Of a stretch of 25,433 nt of DNA, positions 7,759 through 15,794 are shown one piece after another. Within the stretch, counting starts at the first letter, position 1. Every line of letters begins with the position of its first letter. The notes beneath the pieces are model-generated. The model was not told where the DNA came from and ran no database searches. It saw nothing but the letters and a program-made list of their open reading frames with translations. The position numbers and the translations under genes were made by a program. Source of the DNA: WFQV01 sp964611145 (GTDB lineage Bacteria > Bacteroidota > Ignavibacteria > Ignavibacteriales > Melioribacteraceae). Location: assembly GCA_964611145.1 (NCBI GenBank), contig CAZSYM010000035.1, positions 1 to 25,433 on the forward strand. Reading direction: 5' to 3'.

Positions 7759-8285
7759 AAACCCCCGAAGAAATTTTTGAAATCTTGAAAGATAAATTCG
7801 GCGAGGCAATTCTTGGCATTGATACCGAAACGCCGGTGGAAGCTATTATTTCCGTGGATGCTTCCAAAATTCATGAGGTCGGAAAGTTTCTTAGAGATGA
7901 TAAGGATTTGCAATTCGATTCCTTGATGAATCTTTCCGGTGTGGACGACGCAAACGGCGAGAAAATCACGGAAGAAGACGGTTCTTTCGAAATCAAGGGC
8001 GGAACCCTTAGCGTTTATTATCATCTTTATTCCATACCTTTGAAACATAAAGTTACATTGCGAGTTTCCGTGCCTCGGGAAGAACCGGAAGTGGAATCGG
8101 TGGAATCCGTTTGGAAAACCGCCAATTGGCATGAGAGAGAAGCTTTCGATATGTTCGGGATTAAATTCTTGAACCACCCCGATTTACGCAGAATCCTTAT
8201 GCCTTACGATTGGCCTGGCGGCTATCCGCTTAGAAAGGATTATAAAAACCCCGAATTTTATCACGGAATGAGAATTCATTATTAG
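7755..8285 (+). CDS. nuoC: NADH-quinone oxidoreductase subunit C
   Basis: The 30-kDa-type structural subunit of the complex I Q module, 176 aa. The C-terminal signature is complete: WHEREAFDMFGIKFLNHPDL followed by RRILMPYDWPGGYPLRKDY. NuoC is a separate gene from NuoD here, whereas several groups have a NuoCD fusion. The start overlaps nuoB by 4 bases (ATGA), so the two are probably translationally coupled; nuoD follows after 8 bases. Confidence 0.97.
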   Translation: MKTPEEIFEILKDKFGEAILGIDTETPVEAIISVDASKIHEVGKFLRDDKDLQFDSLMNLSGVDDANGEKITEEDGSFEIKGGTLSVYYHLYSIPLKHKVTLRVSVPREEPEVESVESVWKTANWHEREAFDMFGIKFLNHPDLRRILMPYDWPGGYPLRKDYKNPEFYHGMRIHY

Positions 8286-8293
8286 GATTGTGA

Positions 8294-9412
8294 ATGGACA
8301 GCGTGAAAACTGAAACAATGGTTTTGAATATGGGTCCCCAACACCCTTCCACTCACGGGGTGTTGAGGCTGGAAGTTGAACTGGAAGGCGAAGTAATAAA
8401 AGACGTTAAACCCCATTTGGGATATTTGCATCGTTGTTTCGAAAAACATGCGGAAGCATGCACCTATCCCCAAGTGATTCCTTATACGGATAGAATGGAT
8501 TATTTGGCTTCGATGTATAACAATTTCGGCTACGTGATAGCCGTGGAAAAATTGCTTGGCATCGAAGTTCCCGAAAGGGTCGAGTATATTCGTGTGATAA
8601 TGGGAGAATTGCAAAGAATTGCTTCCCACCTTGTGGCATTGGGAACTTATGGGGTGGATATAGGAGCGTTTACTCCTTTCCTGTATTGCTTCCGTGACCG
8701 CGAACATATTCTGGATCTTTTCGAAATGACTTGCGGGGCGCGCTTGCTTTACAATTATATGTGGGTGGGCGGACTTTCGCATGATATTCCCCCGGATTTT
8801 GTTCGTAAAACGAAGGAGTTTATCGCATATTTTCGCCCGAGGATAAAAGAGCTTAACGACCTTCTTTCTTTTAATAAGATATTTATTGATAGAACGGCGA
8901 ATATCGGAATACTTCCGTTGGAAACGGCAATAAATTACGGCGTTACGGGTCCCATGCTGCGTGCAAGCGGGCTGGCTTTCGATATTCGCAAGAACGACCC
9001 TTATTCCATTTACGACCGTTTCGATTTCGAAATTCCTGTCGGTAAAGGCGAAATGGGAACGGTAGGGGATTCGTGGGATCGTTATTGGGTTCGTGTGCAG
9101 GAAATGGAGCAAAGCCTTAGAATTATTGAACAAGCGATAGATCAAATACCGGACGGAGACGTAAAGGCGGCAATCCCGCGTAGAATTCGTCCTCCGAAAG
9201 GCACGGTTTATTCCCGCGTGGAAAATCCGAAAGGTGAACTCGGATATTTCATCATAAGCGACGGTTCGGTTCATCCCTTCAGGGTAAAGGTTCGCGCACC
9301 CTCGTTCGTGAACCTTCAAGTATTGCCGGAGCTTTGCAAAGGTTATCTGGTTGCCGATATTATCGCTATTTTGGGTAGTACGGATATTGTATTAGGAGAA
9401 GTGGACAGATAA
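8294..9412 (+). CDS. nuoD: NADH-quinone oxidoreductase subunit D
   Basis: The 49-kDa-type subunit (372 aa) that forms most of the quinone-binding cavity with NuoB and descends from the hydrogenase large subunit. Conserved blocks are GPQHPSTHGVLRL near the N-terminus (quinone-site His), HLGYLHRCFEKHAE, RVIMGELQRIASHLVALGTYG, and the C-terminal DIVLGEVDR in place of the usual GE(I/V)DR ending. Hydrogenase nickel ligands are absent, as expected. The stop codon shares one base with the nuoH ATG (TAATG). Confidence 0.98.
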   Translation: MDSVKTETMVLNMGPQHPSTHGVLRLEVELEGEVIKDVKPHLGYLHRCFEKHAEACTYPQVIPYTDRMDYLASMYNNFGYVIAVEKLLGIEVPERVEYIRVIMGELQRIASHLVALGTYGVDIGAFTPFLYCFRDREHILDLFEMTCGARLLYNYMWVGGLSHDIPPDFVRKTKEFIAYFRPRIKELNDLLSFNKIFIDRTANIGILPLETAINYGVTGPMLRASGLAFDIRKNDPYSIYDRFDFEIPVGKGEMGTVGDSWDRYWVRVQEMEQSLRIIEQAIDQIPDGDVKAAIPRRIRPPKGTVYSRVENPKGELGYFIISDGSVHPFRVKVRAPSFVNLQVLPELCKGYLVADIIAILGSTDIVLGEVDR

Positions 9413-10506
9413 TGTACGAGATATTTCAAAATTGGTTGGGTAGTGACGTCGCCGCAATGTTTTTGACGGCTGCGTTGCCCCTTTTTGTTTTTATCATTCC
9501 TTTTGCGCTTTTTGCCGTTCTGTTCGAAAGGAAAGTGTCCGCCCACATGCAAGACCGCCTTGGTCCTATGAGGGTAGGATACCATGGCGTATTGCAAACT
9601 ATTGCGGACATTCTCAAGTTGTTGCAAAAGGAAGATATAATAGCTTCCGCCAACGATAAACCTTTCTTTAATCTTGCGCCTTATGTCGTTTTTATGGGAA
9701 GTTTTGCCGCTTACGCGGTTATTCCTTTCTCAAGCAAATTTATCGGTTCGAATGCGGAAGTCGGTATTTTTTACGTCGTTGCAATTTCGGCGTTTGTGGT
9801 TGCGGGACTTTTAATGGGAGGCTGGGCAAGTAACAATAAATATTCCCTTTTGGGCGCCATGCGCTCGGCGGCTCAAATGGTTAGTTACGAAATCCCTACC
9901 GCATTGGTAATATTGACTGTGGTAATGTACACGGGAATGTTTTCCCCGGATCACATGGGAACGCTTAGCCTTGAAAAAATGAGCCAAATCCAAACTTCTT
10001 ACTTTTGGAATTGGACTATTTTCGGGGGTCCCACTCTCTCTTTCACAAAATTGCTTTTGATACCTTTTATTGTCGTTGCGTTTATTATATACTACATTAG
10101 CTCTTTGGCGGAGGTTAACAGAACTCCTTTCGACATTCCCGAGGCGGAATCCGAGCTGGTTTCGGGTTATCATACCGAGTATTCGGGAATGAAGTTCGCA
10201 ATCTTTTTCCTTGCCGAATATGCTAATATGTTCACCGTTTCCGCCATTGCCGTAATTATTTTCTTCGGCGGTTATCAGTCGCCTTTCGGTTACCTGGGGC
10301 ACACGCTTGGCGCAGATTGGCTGGTCCCTATCGAGCAATTTTTCTGGTTCGCAATAAAAGGAACTTTCTTCGTGTTCGTTCAAATGTGGCTGCGTTGGAC
10401 TCTCCCGCGTTTGCGTGTCGACCAATTGATGACCGTATGCTGGAAATATCTAATTCCTTACGCTGTTGTTAATTTACTAATTGTCGGAATAATTACGCTG
10501 ATTTGA
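9412..10506 (+). CDS. nuoH: NADH-quinone oxidoreductase subunit H
   Basis: Membrane subunit (364 aa, about eight helices) that links the quinone site to the proton channels. Diagnostic segments are FERKVSAHMQDRLGPMRVGY with GVLQTIADILKLLQKED after it, and EVNRTPFDIPEAESELVSGY, the charged loop facing the quinone cavity. Its start shares a base with the nuoD stop, and its stop lies 3 bases before the nuoI ATG. Length and motifs are normal. Confidence 0.98.
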   Translation: MYEIFQNWLGSDVAAMFLTAALPLFVFIIPFALFAVLFERKVSAHMQDRLGPMRVGYHGVLQTIADILKLLQKEDIIASANDKPFFNLAPYVVFMGSFAAYAVIPFSSKFIGSNAEVGIFYVVAISAFVVAGLLMGGWASNNKYSLLGAMRSAAQMVSYEIPTALVILTVVMYTGMFSPDHMGTLSLEKMSQIQTSYFWNWTIFGGPTLSFTKLLLIPFIVVAFIIYYISSLAEVNRTPFDIPEAESELVSGYHTEYSGMKFAIFFLAEYANMFTVSAIAVIIFFGGYQSPFGYLGHTLGADWLVPIEQFFWFAIKGTFFVFVQMWLRWTLPRLRVDQLMTVCWKYLIPYAVVNLLIVGIITLI

Positions 10507-10508
10507 GT

Positions 10509-11189
10509 ATGAAAGAGTATTTGAAAAATACATGGATGGCGCTTTACACTGTTTTTGTGGGTATGAAAGTTACTTTCAAGCATTTGTTTGAACCTGCGGT
10601 AACAATTCAATATCCCGATGTGCGCCCGCAATTGCCCGATAGGGCGAGAAACAGACTTTATGTGAATATAGACGATTGTATCGGATGTAATCAATGTGTT
10701 ATGGCATGCCCCGCGGATTGTATAACACTCGAAACCGTTAAAGCGGTGCCGGGAGACGACGTGGGACTGACTTCGCAAGGCAAGAGAAAAGCGCTTTGGG
10801 TTACCAAGTTTGAAATAGATTTCGCAAAGTGTTGCTATTGCCAGCTGTGTACTTATCCTTGTCCGACCGAATGTATTTATATGACGGATGTTTACGAGTT
10901 TTCCGAGTACAAGCGCGAGAATCTTATTTATCAATTCCATGTCCTTACGCCCGAGGAAATTGAAGAGAAAAAAGAAAAATTCGACGTTTTCCAAGCGGAG
11001 AAGGAAGCGGCGAAATTAGCGGCGGCAAAGGCTAAAGCGGAAGCGGCGGCAAAAGCCAAGGCGGCTGCCGAAGCAAAAGCAAAAGCTGACGCTTCTCAAT
11101 CAAATGCGCAGAAGGAAACTCCCGATAAAAAGGAAGAATCCAAAGACAAAAAAGAAAATTCTGATAATTCACAAGAGAATAAAGAATAG
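10509..11189 (+). CDS. nuoI: NADH-quinone oxidoreductase subunit I, with a low-complexity C-terminal tail
   Basis: TYKY-type 2x[4Fe-4S] ferredoxin subunit carrying clusters N6a and N6b. Both binding motifs are intact: C57-IG-C60-NQ-C63-VMA-C67-P and C108-CY-C111-QL-C114-TYP-C118-P. The ATG at 10509 is preferred over an in-frame TTG at 10503 that overlaps the nuoH stop. The core ends near residue 150. A tail of about 70 residues follows, made almost only of Ala, Lys, Glu, Asp, Ser and Asn. It has an AAAKAKAEAAAKAKAAAEA-like helical stretch and then a KKEESKDKKENSDN-like polar end. NuoI proteins are normally about 130-180 aa, so this tail is an extension with no obvious function, perhaps a flexible docking arm. 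nuoJ starts 2 bases after the stop. Confidence 0.96.
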   Translation: MKEYLKNTWMALYTVFVGMKVTFKHLFEPAVTIQYPDVRPQLPDRARNRLYVNIDDCIGCNQCVMACPADCITLETVKAVPGDDVGLTSQGKRKALWVTKFEIDFAKCCYCQLCTYPCPTECIYMTDVYEFSEYKRENLIYQFHVLTPEEIEEKKEKFDVFQAEKEAAKLAAAKAKAEAAAKAKAAAEAKAKADASQSNAQKETPDKKEESKDKKENSDNSQENKE

Positions 11190-11191
11190 AA

Positions 11192-11689
11192 ATGAATTTG
11201 TATGACGTGATTTTTTATTTGTTCGCAGCGTTGACTTTGGTTAGCGGGTTTGTAGTGGTAACCTCCAAGAACATCGTCCACGCCGCATTTTATCTTTTGT
11301 TTACGTTTTTTGGCGTAGCGGGTTTGTATGCTATGCTGGGAGCGGATTTTATTGCGGTGGTTCAAATAATGGTTTACGTGGGCGGTATTCTTGTCTTGAT
11401 TCTTTTCGGTGTGATGCTCACGAACAAAGTGGTGAATGTGGATATAAGAACAGGCACGGTTAAATTGCTACCGGCGGCTATTGTAATCGGTATTTTTGCC
11501 GGTGCTTTGATTGCCATGATGCTAACCGGCAATTGGACTGTCCATCCCGCTAAAATTCCGAATACAACTCTTTATCCTTTGGGTAAGGAGCTGATTAAAG
11601 AGTACGTCGTGATTTTTGAATTGCTTGGACTTTTACTTTTGGTGGCGCTTATCGGTGCCGCTTCGATTGCAAGAAGAGAAAAGGAATAA
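11192..11689 (+). CDS. nuoJ: NADH-quinone oxidoreductase subunit J
   Basis: Membrane subunit of 165 aa with about five helices. It contains NIVHAAFYLLFTFFGVAGLY and ADFIAVVQIMVYVGGILVLILFGVMLT, the conserved NuoJ core with the pi-bulge helix involved in coupling. The C-terminus ends in a short charged stretch (ARREKE). It is followed by nuoK after 9 bases. Confidence 0.97.
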   Translation: MNLYDVIFYLFAALTLVSGFVVVTSKNIVHAAFYLLFTFFGVAGLYAMLGADFIAVVQIMVYVGGILVLILFGVMLTNKVVNVDIRTGTVKLLPAAIVIGIFAGALIAMMLTGNWTVHPAKIPNTTLYPLGKELIKEYVVIFELLGLLLLVALIGAASIARREKE

Positions 11690-11698
11690 GAAGATAAA

Positions 11699-12007
11699 AT
11701 GCATGTAGGTTTAACACATTATTTGGTTGTAAGTGCGTTCCTCTTTTCCCTTGGGATTTACGGGATTGTAACCCGTAAAAACGCAATTATGGTTTTGATG
11801 GGAATAGAGTTGATGCTGAACGCCGCGAATATTAACTTTGTCGCCTTTTCCCGTTATGGCGGTTTCGGGCTTAACGGTCAGTTCGCCGCTTTGTTCGTTA
11901 TTATCCTTGCTGCGGCGGAGGCGGCTATTGCGTTGGCAATCGTTTTGAATATTTACAAAACTTTTGCAAATGTGGATGTAGATGATATTAACAATTTAAA
12001 AGAATAG
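11699..12007 (+). CDS. nuoK: NADH-quinone oxidoreductase subunit K
   Basis: Three-helix membrane subunit of 102 aa, the standard size. Both conserved membrane glutamates used in proton transfer are visible: MGIELMLNAANINFVAFSRY and LAAAEAAIALAIVLNIYK. It sits 7 bases upstream of nuoL. Confidence 0.98.
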   Translation: MHVGLTHYLVVSAFLFSLGIYGIVTRKNAIMVLMGIELMLNAANINFVAFSRYGGFGLNGQFAALFVIILAAAEAAIALAIVLNIYKTFANVDVDDINNLKE

Positions 12008-12014
12008 CGCAGAT

Positions 12015-14117
12015 ATGTCTGAAATTACTTTGGTAAATTTATCGCTGATTATTTTGCTCTTGCCCATTTTCGGATTTACTCTCGTAATATTTTTCGGGAA
12101 GAGATTTTTTAAGATTTTCTGGGCGGAAGTTTTTGCTATCGGTACGGCTTTTGTCCTTGCGGCTATACTTGCTTTCGTGCGTTTGACCACTTACGTGGAT
12201 GCCGCTCCCACCGTTTTCGAATTTCATTGGATTGATTTTGGCACTTTACCTTTGTTGGGTAAACTTACGATAGATTTGGGTGTGAAGATTGATAACATGG
12301 CGGCAATTATGACGATTGTCGTTACGTTAATCAGTTTTCTTGTCCATATCTATTCGCTTGGCTATATGAAAGGCGATGTGCGATTTACTCGCTACTATGC
12401 TTATTTGGGACTCTTTTCTTTTTCCATGCTGGGCATAGTCTTTACGCACAACCTTTTGATGATGTATATATTCTGGGAGCTTGTCGGACTTTCCTCGTAT
12501 CTTTTGATTGGTTTTTGGTACGAGAAAGATTCCGCGGCAAATGCCGGTAAGAAGGCTTTCCTGACGAATCGCGTGGGCGATATTGGAATGTTTTTAGGCA
12601 TTCTGATATTGTTTACCAATTATCATACTTTTACTTTCGATAAAATTTTTGCTGCAATCGGAGCGGGACAATTGCCGTTCAATAGCGGTGCTTGGCTTAC
12701 GGCAACGGGAATACTGCTTTTTATGGGTGCCGTGGGAAAATCCGCACAATTCCCTCTCCACGTCTGGTTGCCCGATGCAATGGAAGGTCCCACTCCCGTT
12801 AGCGCATTGATTCACGCCGCAACAATGGTGGCTGCGGGTGTTTATATGGTCGCACGTATCTTTGTAATTCTTACGGGCGATGCCTTGCTGGTTATTGCTC
12901 TCGTGGGAGCTTTTACGTCTTTCCTTGCCGCCACTATTGCAATTACGCAAAACGATATCAAAAAAGTTTTGGCTTATTCCACAATTAGCCAATTGGGATA
13001 TATGGTGATGGCTTTGGGCGTGGGTGCTTATGCTTATGGATTTTTCCATTTGGTTACCCATGCGTGGTTCAAAGCCCTCTTATTCCTCGGCTCCGGTTCC
13101 GTAATCCAAGCAATGCACCATGAACAAGATATTAGAGAAATGGGTGGATTACGGAAGAAGTTACCAATTACTTATTATACTTTTCTTGTTGCCACTTTGG
13201 CAATTTCCGGTGTGCCTTTCTTCTCGGGATTTTTAAGCAAGGACGGGCTTTTGCTCGGGACGTATGCTTTCGGTAGCCTTACCGGGCATGTGCTTATTCC
13301 CATTCTTGGGTTTACCGTGGTTATCCTTACGGCTTTTTATATGTTCCGACTTGTGATTATCACGTTCCACGGCGAGCCGAGAAATATGGAAAAATATGAC
13401 CATGCTCACGAGTCGCCGAAGGTGATGACCGTACCTTTGATAGTCCTTGCCGTTTTGTCCTTCTTCTTCTGGTATAGCGGCAATCCCTTCGACGGAGAGA
13501 GCGGTTGGTTTATTTCCAAGTGGATTCATACCCCGCATAGCGTTGTGCCCGATTCCTTGAGATATAATTTTATGCAAAGCGGCGCGGGAGCTACGGAACA
13601 TTTAACGGGAGCGCACGAGGCGGTGGTTCATTCCCCCATGTATATGGAAGCGCTTCATCATTCTCATTATCCCGCCATGATTATTTCCATTCTCTTTGCC
13701 GGTCTGGGAATTTTGCTTGCATATTGGATTTATCAATGGAAAAAGGTCGATCCCGATAAACTTGCGGAAAAATACAATTGGCTTTATAAGTTTTCTCTTA
13801 ACAAATGGTACATCGATGAACTTTACAGCGCTACTTTTATAGGAGGTACGCTGGCTTTCAGCCGAATTTTGGCTTGGTTCGATACTTATATTATCGACGG
13901 CATTGTTAACGGCGCCGCATGGGTTACCCGTAAGGTTTCTTCTTTCAGCGGATTGTTCGATACTTACGTGGTTGACGGATTGGTTAATTTCACCGCTTTC
14001 TTTAGCGGTGTGATCGGTTTGGGACTTAAAAAGATTCAAACCGGTAAAGTTCAAACCTATGTGGTTCTGGCTGTCTTTTCTATTTTAGTGTTGCTTTTGA
14101 TTTTACGACCATTTTAA
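12015..14117 (+). CDS. nuoL: NADH-quinone oxidoreductase subunit L
   Basis: Distal antiporter-like proton-pumping subunit, 700 aa. The conserved membrane Glu is in YIFWELVGLSSYLLIGFWYE, with lysine and histidine channel residues in GKSAQFPLHVWLPDAMEGPTPVSALIHAATM and KKVLAYSTISQLGYM. The C-terminal part contains the amphipathic arm and two similar segments, FDTYIIDGIVN and FDTYVVDGLVN, an internal duplication I recall from other NuoL proteins. A 53-base spacer, the longest in the operon, separates it from nuoM. Confidence 0.98.
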   Translation: MSEITLVNLSLIILLLPIFGFTLVIFFGKRFFKIFWAEVFAIGTAFVLAAILAFVRLTTYVDAAPTVFEFHWIDFGTLPLLGKLTIDLGVKIDNMAAIMTIVVTLISFLVHIYSLGYMKGDVRFTRYYAYLGLFSFSMLGIVFTHNLLMMYIFWELVGLSSYLLIGFWYEKDSAANAGKKAFLTNRVGDIGMFLGILILFTNYHTFTFDKIFAAIGAGQLPFNSGAWLTATGILLFMGAVGKSAQFPLHVWLPDAMEGPTPVSALIHAATMVAAGVYMVARIFVILTGDALLVIALVGAFTSFLAATIAITQNDIKKVLAYSTISQLGYMVMALGVGAYAYGFFHLVTHAWFKALLFLGSGSVIQAMHHEQDIREMGGLRKKLPITYYTFLVATLAISGVPFFSGFLSKDGLLLGTYAFGSLTGHVLIPILGFTVVILTAFYMFRLVIITFHGEPRNMEKYDHAHESPKVMTVPLIVLAVLSFFFWYSGNPFDGESGWFISKWIHTPHSVVPDSLRYNFMQSGAGATEHLTGAHEAVVHSPMYMEALHHSHYPAMIISILFAGLGILLAYWIYQWKKVDPDKLAEKYNWLYKFSLNKWYIDELYSATFIGGTLAFSRILAWFDTYIIDGIVNGAAWVTRKVSSFSGLFDTYVVDGLVNFTAFFSGVIGLGLKKIQTGKVQTYVVLAVFSILVLLLILRPF

Positions 14118-14145
14118 TTTAAGTAAATAGTGTTGTTTAAGTAAA
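14118..14145 (+). repeat. Direct repeat TTTAAGTAAA x2 in the nuoL-nuoM spacer
   Basis: TTTAAGTAAA occurs at 14118-14127 and 14136-14145, 18 bases apart, in the only spacer of this operon longer than about 20 bases. The first copy begins directly after the nuoL stop. AT-rich, so it may be chance; no stem-loop or promoter is evident. Confidence 0.35.
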
Positions 14146-14170
14146 AAATATTTTTGAATAGGTTAAAATT

Positions 14171-15778
14171 ATGGATGGATTCCCTATTTTAAGTGTGATT
14201 ACTTTTCTTCCCATTCTGGGAATGATTATTGTATTGAGTTTGCCGAAAGAAAAGGCGCAAAGCGTTCGAATTACAACGCTGGTTATTACTTCTATTCAGC
14301 TTATTCTTGCCGTTATACTTTTGGCAAATTATAACTATGGTCTTGCCGGGATAAACGACCCGAGCTCTTTCCAATTCGTTGAAAAGGCTCGGTGGATTGA
14401 AATTCCCGGTGTTTCCTGGATTGGAACGATAAAAGTCGATTACTTTGTAGGTGTGGACGGCTTGAGTATGCCAATGGTGCTTTTGACGGCGCTTATAACC
14501 TTCATTGCCACGCTTTCATCGTGGAAAATCGATAAGTCCGTGAAAGGATATTTCGCGTTGTTCCTATTGTTGGATACGGCAATGATGGGAGTTTTCGTTT
14601 CCCTGGACTTCTTCCTTTTCTACGTTTTCTGGGAATTGATGTTGCTGCCGATGTATTTCTTAATCGGTATTTGGGGAGGTCCGCGGAAAGAATACGCTGC
14701 CATTAAGTTCTTTATTTATACTTTGGTTGGCTCCGTCTTCATGCTTCTGGTTATGATCGGGCTTTATTTCAGCACTAAGGAAATTATGCCCGATGGTTCG
14801 CAAGTTTATACTTTCAACATGCTTGCGATGATGAACCCGAATAATTACGTGTCCACGGGAATCCTTTCCCCGCTTAACCCGAGCAATTTGCGCTTTATAG
14901 CATATATAGCTTTGTTTGCCGGTTTCGCAATAAAAATTCCTATGTTCCCGTTCCACACTTGGTTGCCCGATGCACACGTGGAGGCTCCCACTCCCATTAG
15001 TGTTATTTTGGCGGGTGTATTGCTGAAAATGGGTACGTACGGAATTTTGAGAATAAGCTATCCCATTTTCCCGAACATCACGCGCGAGCTTATGTGGTAC
15101 ATAGCTCTTTTCGGAATGATAAACATTATTTACGGTGCTTTGGTTGCCCTTGCGCAGAAGGATTTCAAGAAATTGATCGCTTATTCTTCCGTTTCTCACA
15201 TGGGATATGTCCTTCTGGGTATGGCGTCTCTCTCTTCCGTGGGAATTAATGGAGCTATTTTCCAAATGTTCAATCACGGAACCATTACCGCTATGCTCTT
15301 CTTGATTGTGGGAGTTATTTACGACCGTGCACATACTCGTGAAATTAATGCGTTCGGCGGATTGGCAAATCAAATGCCGGTTTATACCGGTGTTGTTACC
15401 GTAGCTTTCTTTGCGGCAATCGGTTTGCCCAGCCTTAGCGGGTTCATCTCCGAAGCTATGGTTTTCCTCGGCGCTTTCGGTGTCGAAATTACAAGAACGC
15501 TTGCTATGATTTCTACGCTTGGTATCCTCTTGGGTGCCGCTTACATGCTTTGGACTTTGCAAAGAATATTTTTCGGAAAGTTAAACGAAAAATGGGCGAA
15601 TTTGCCCGACCTCGATTTACGGGAATATGTGATGTTCATCCCTCTTGCTGTTGTTGTTATATTCTTGGGACTTTATCCTTCCGCAATGCTGGATATAATG
15701 AATACTTCGGTTAAGCATTTGGTGGATTTTTTGGCTAATAATGCCTCACATATTTCTACAACTTTAAGCGCGTTATAA
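14171..15778 (+). CDS. nuoM: NADH-quinone oxidoreductase subunit M
   Basis: Second antiporter-like subunit of the proton-pumping arm, 535 aa and about 14 helices. The key Glu lies in LFYVFWELMLLPMYFLIGIW. The channel segments are KIPMFPFHTWLPDAHVEAPT and FKKLIAYSSVSHMGYVLLG. The KxDYFVGVDGLSMPM block near residue 95 is also typical. No Shine-Dalgarno stronger than AGGTT is seen before the ATG. nuoN follows after 16 bases. Confidence 0.98.
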   Translation: MDGFPILSVITFLPILGMIIVLSLPKEKAQSVRITTLVITSIQLILAVILLANYNYGLAGINDPSSFQFVEKARWIEIPGVSWIGTIKVDYFVGVDGLSMPMVLLTALITFIATLSSWKIDKSVKGYFALFLLLDTAMMGVFVSLDFFLFYVFWELMLLPMYFLIGIWGGPRKEYAAIKFFIYTLVGSVFMLLVMIGLYFSTKEIMPDGSQVYTFNMLAMMNPNNYVSTGILSPLNPSNLRFIAYIALFAGFAIKIPMFPFHTWLPDAHVEAPTPISVILAGVLLKMGTYGILRISYPIFPNITRELMWYIALFGMINIIYGALVALAQKDFKKLIAYSSVSHMGYVLLGMASLSSVGINGAIFQMFNHGTITAMLFLIVGVIYDRAHTREINAFGGLANQMPVYTGVVTVAFFAAIGLPSLSGFISEAMVFLGAFGVEITRTLAMISTLGILLGAAYMLWTLQRIFFGKLNEKWANLPDLDLREYVMFIPLAVVVIFLGLYPSAMLDIMNTSVKHLVDFLANNASHISTTLSAL

Positions 15779-15794
15779 TTTATTAAGACGGATT

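Noticed and set aside
13861..14010. Duplication in NuoL (FDTYIIDGIVN / FDTYVVDGLVN) as an anomaly
   Set aside because: As I recall, this paired segment is common at the C-terminus of NuoL in several phyla, so it is not treated as unusual.
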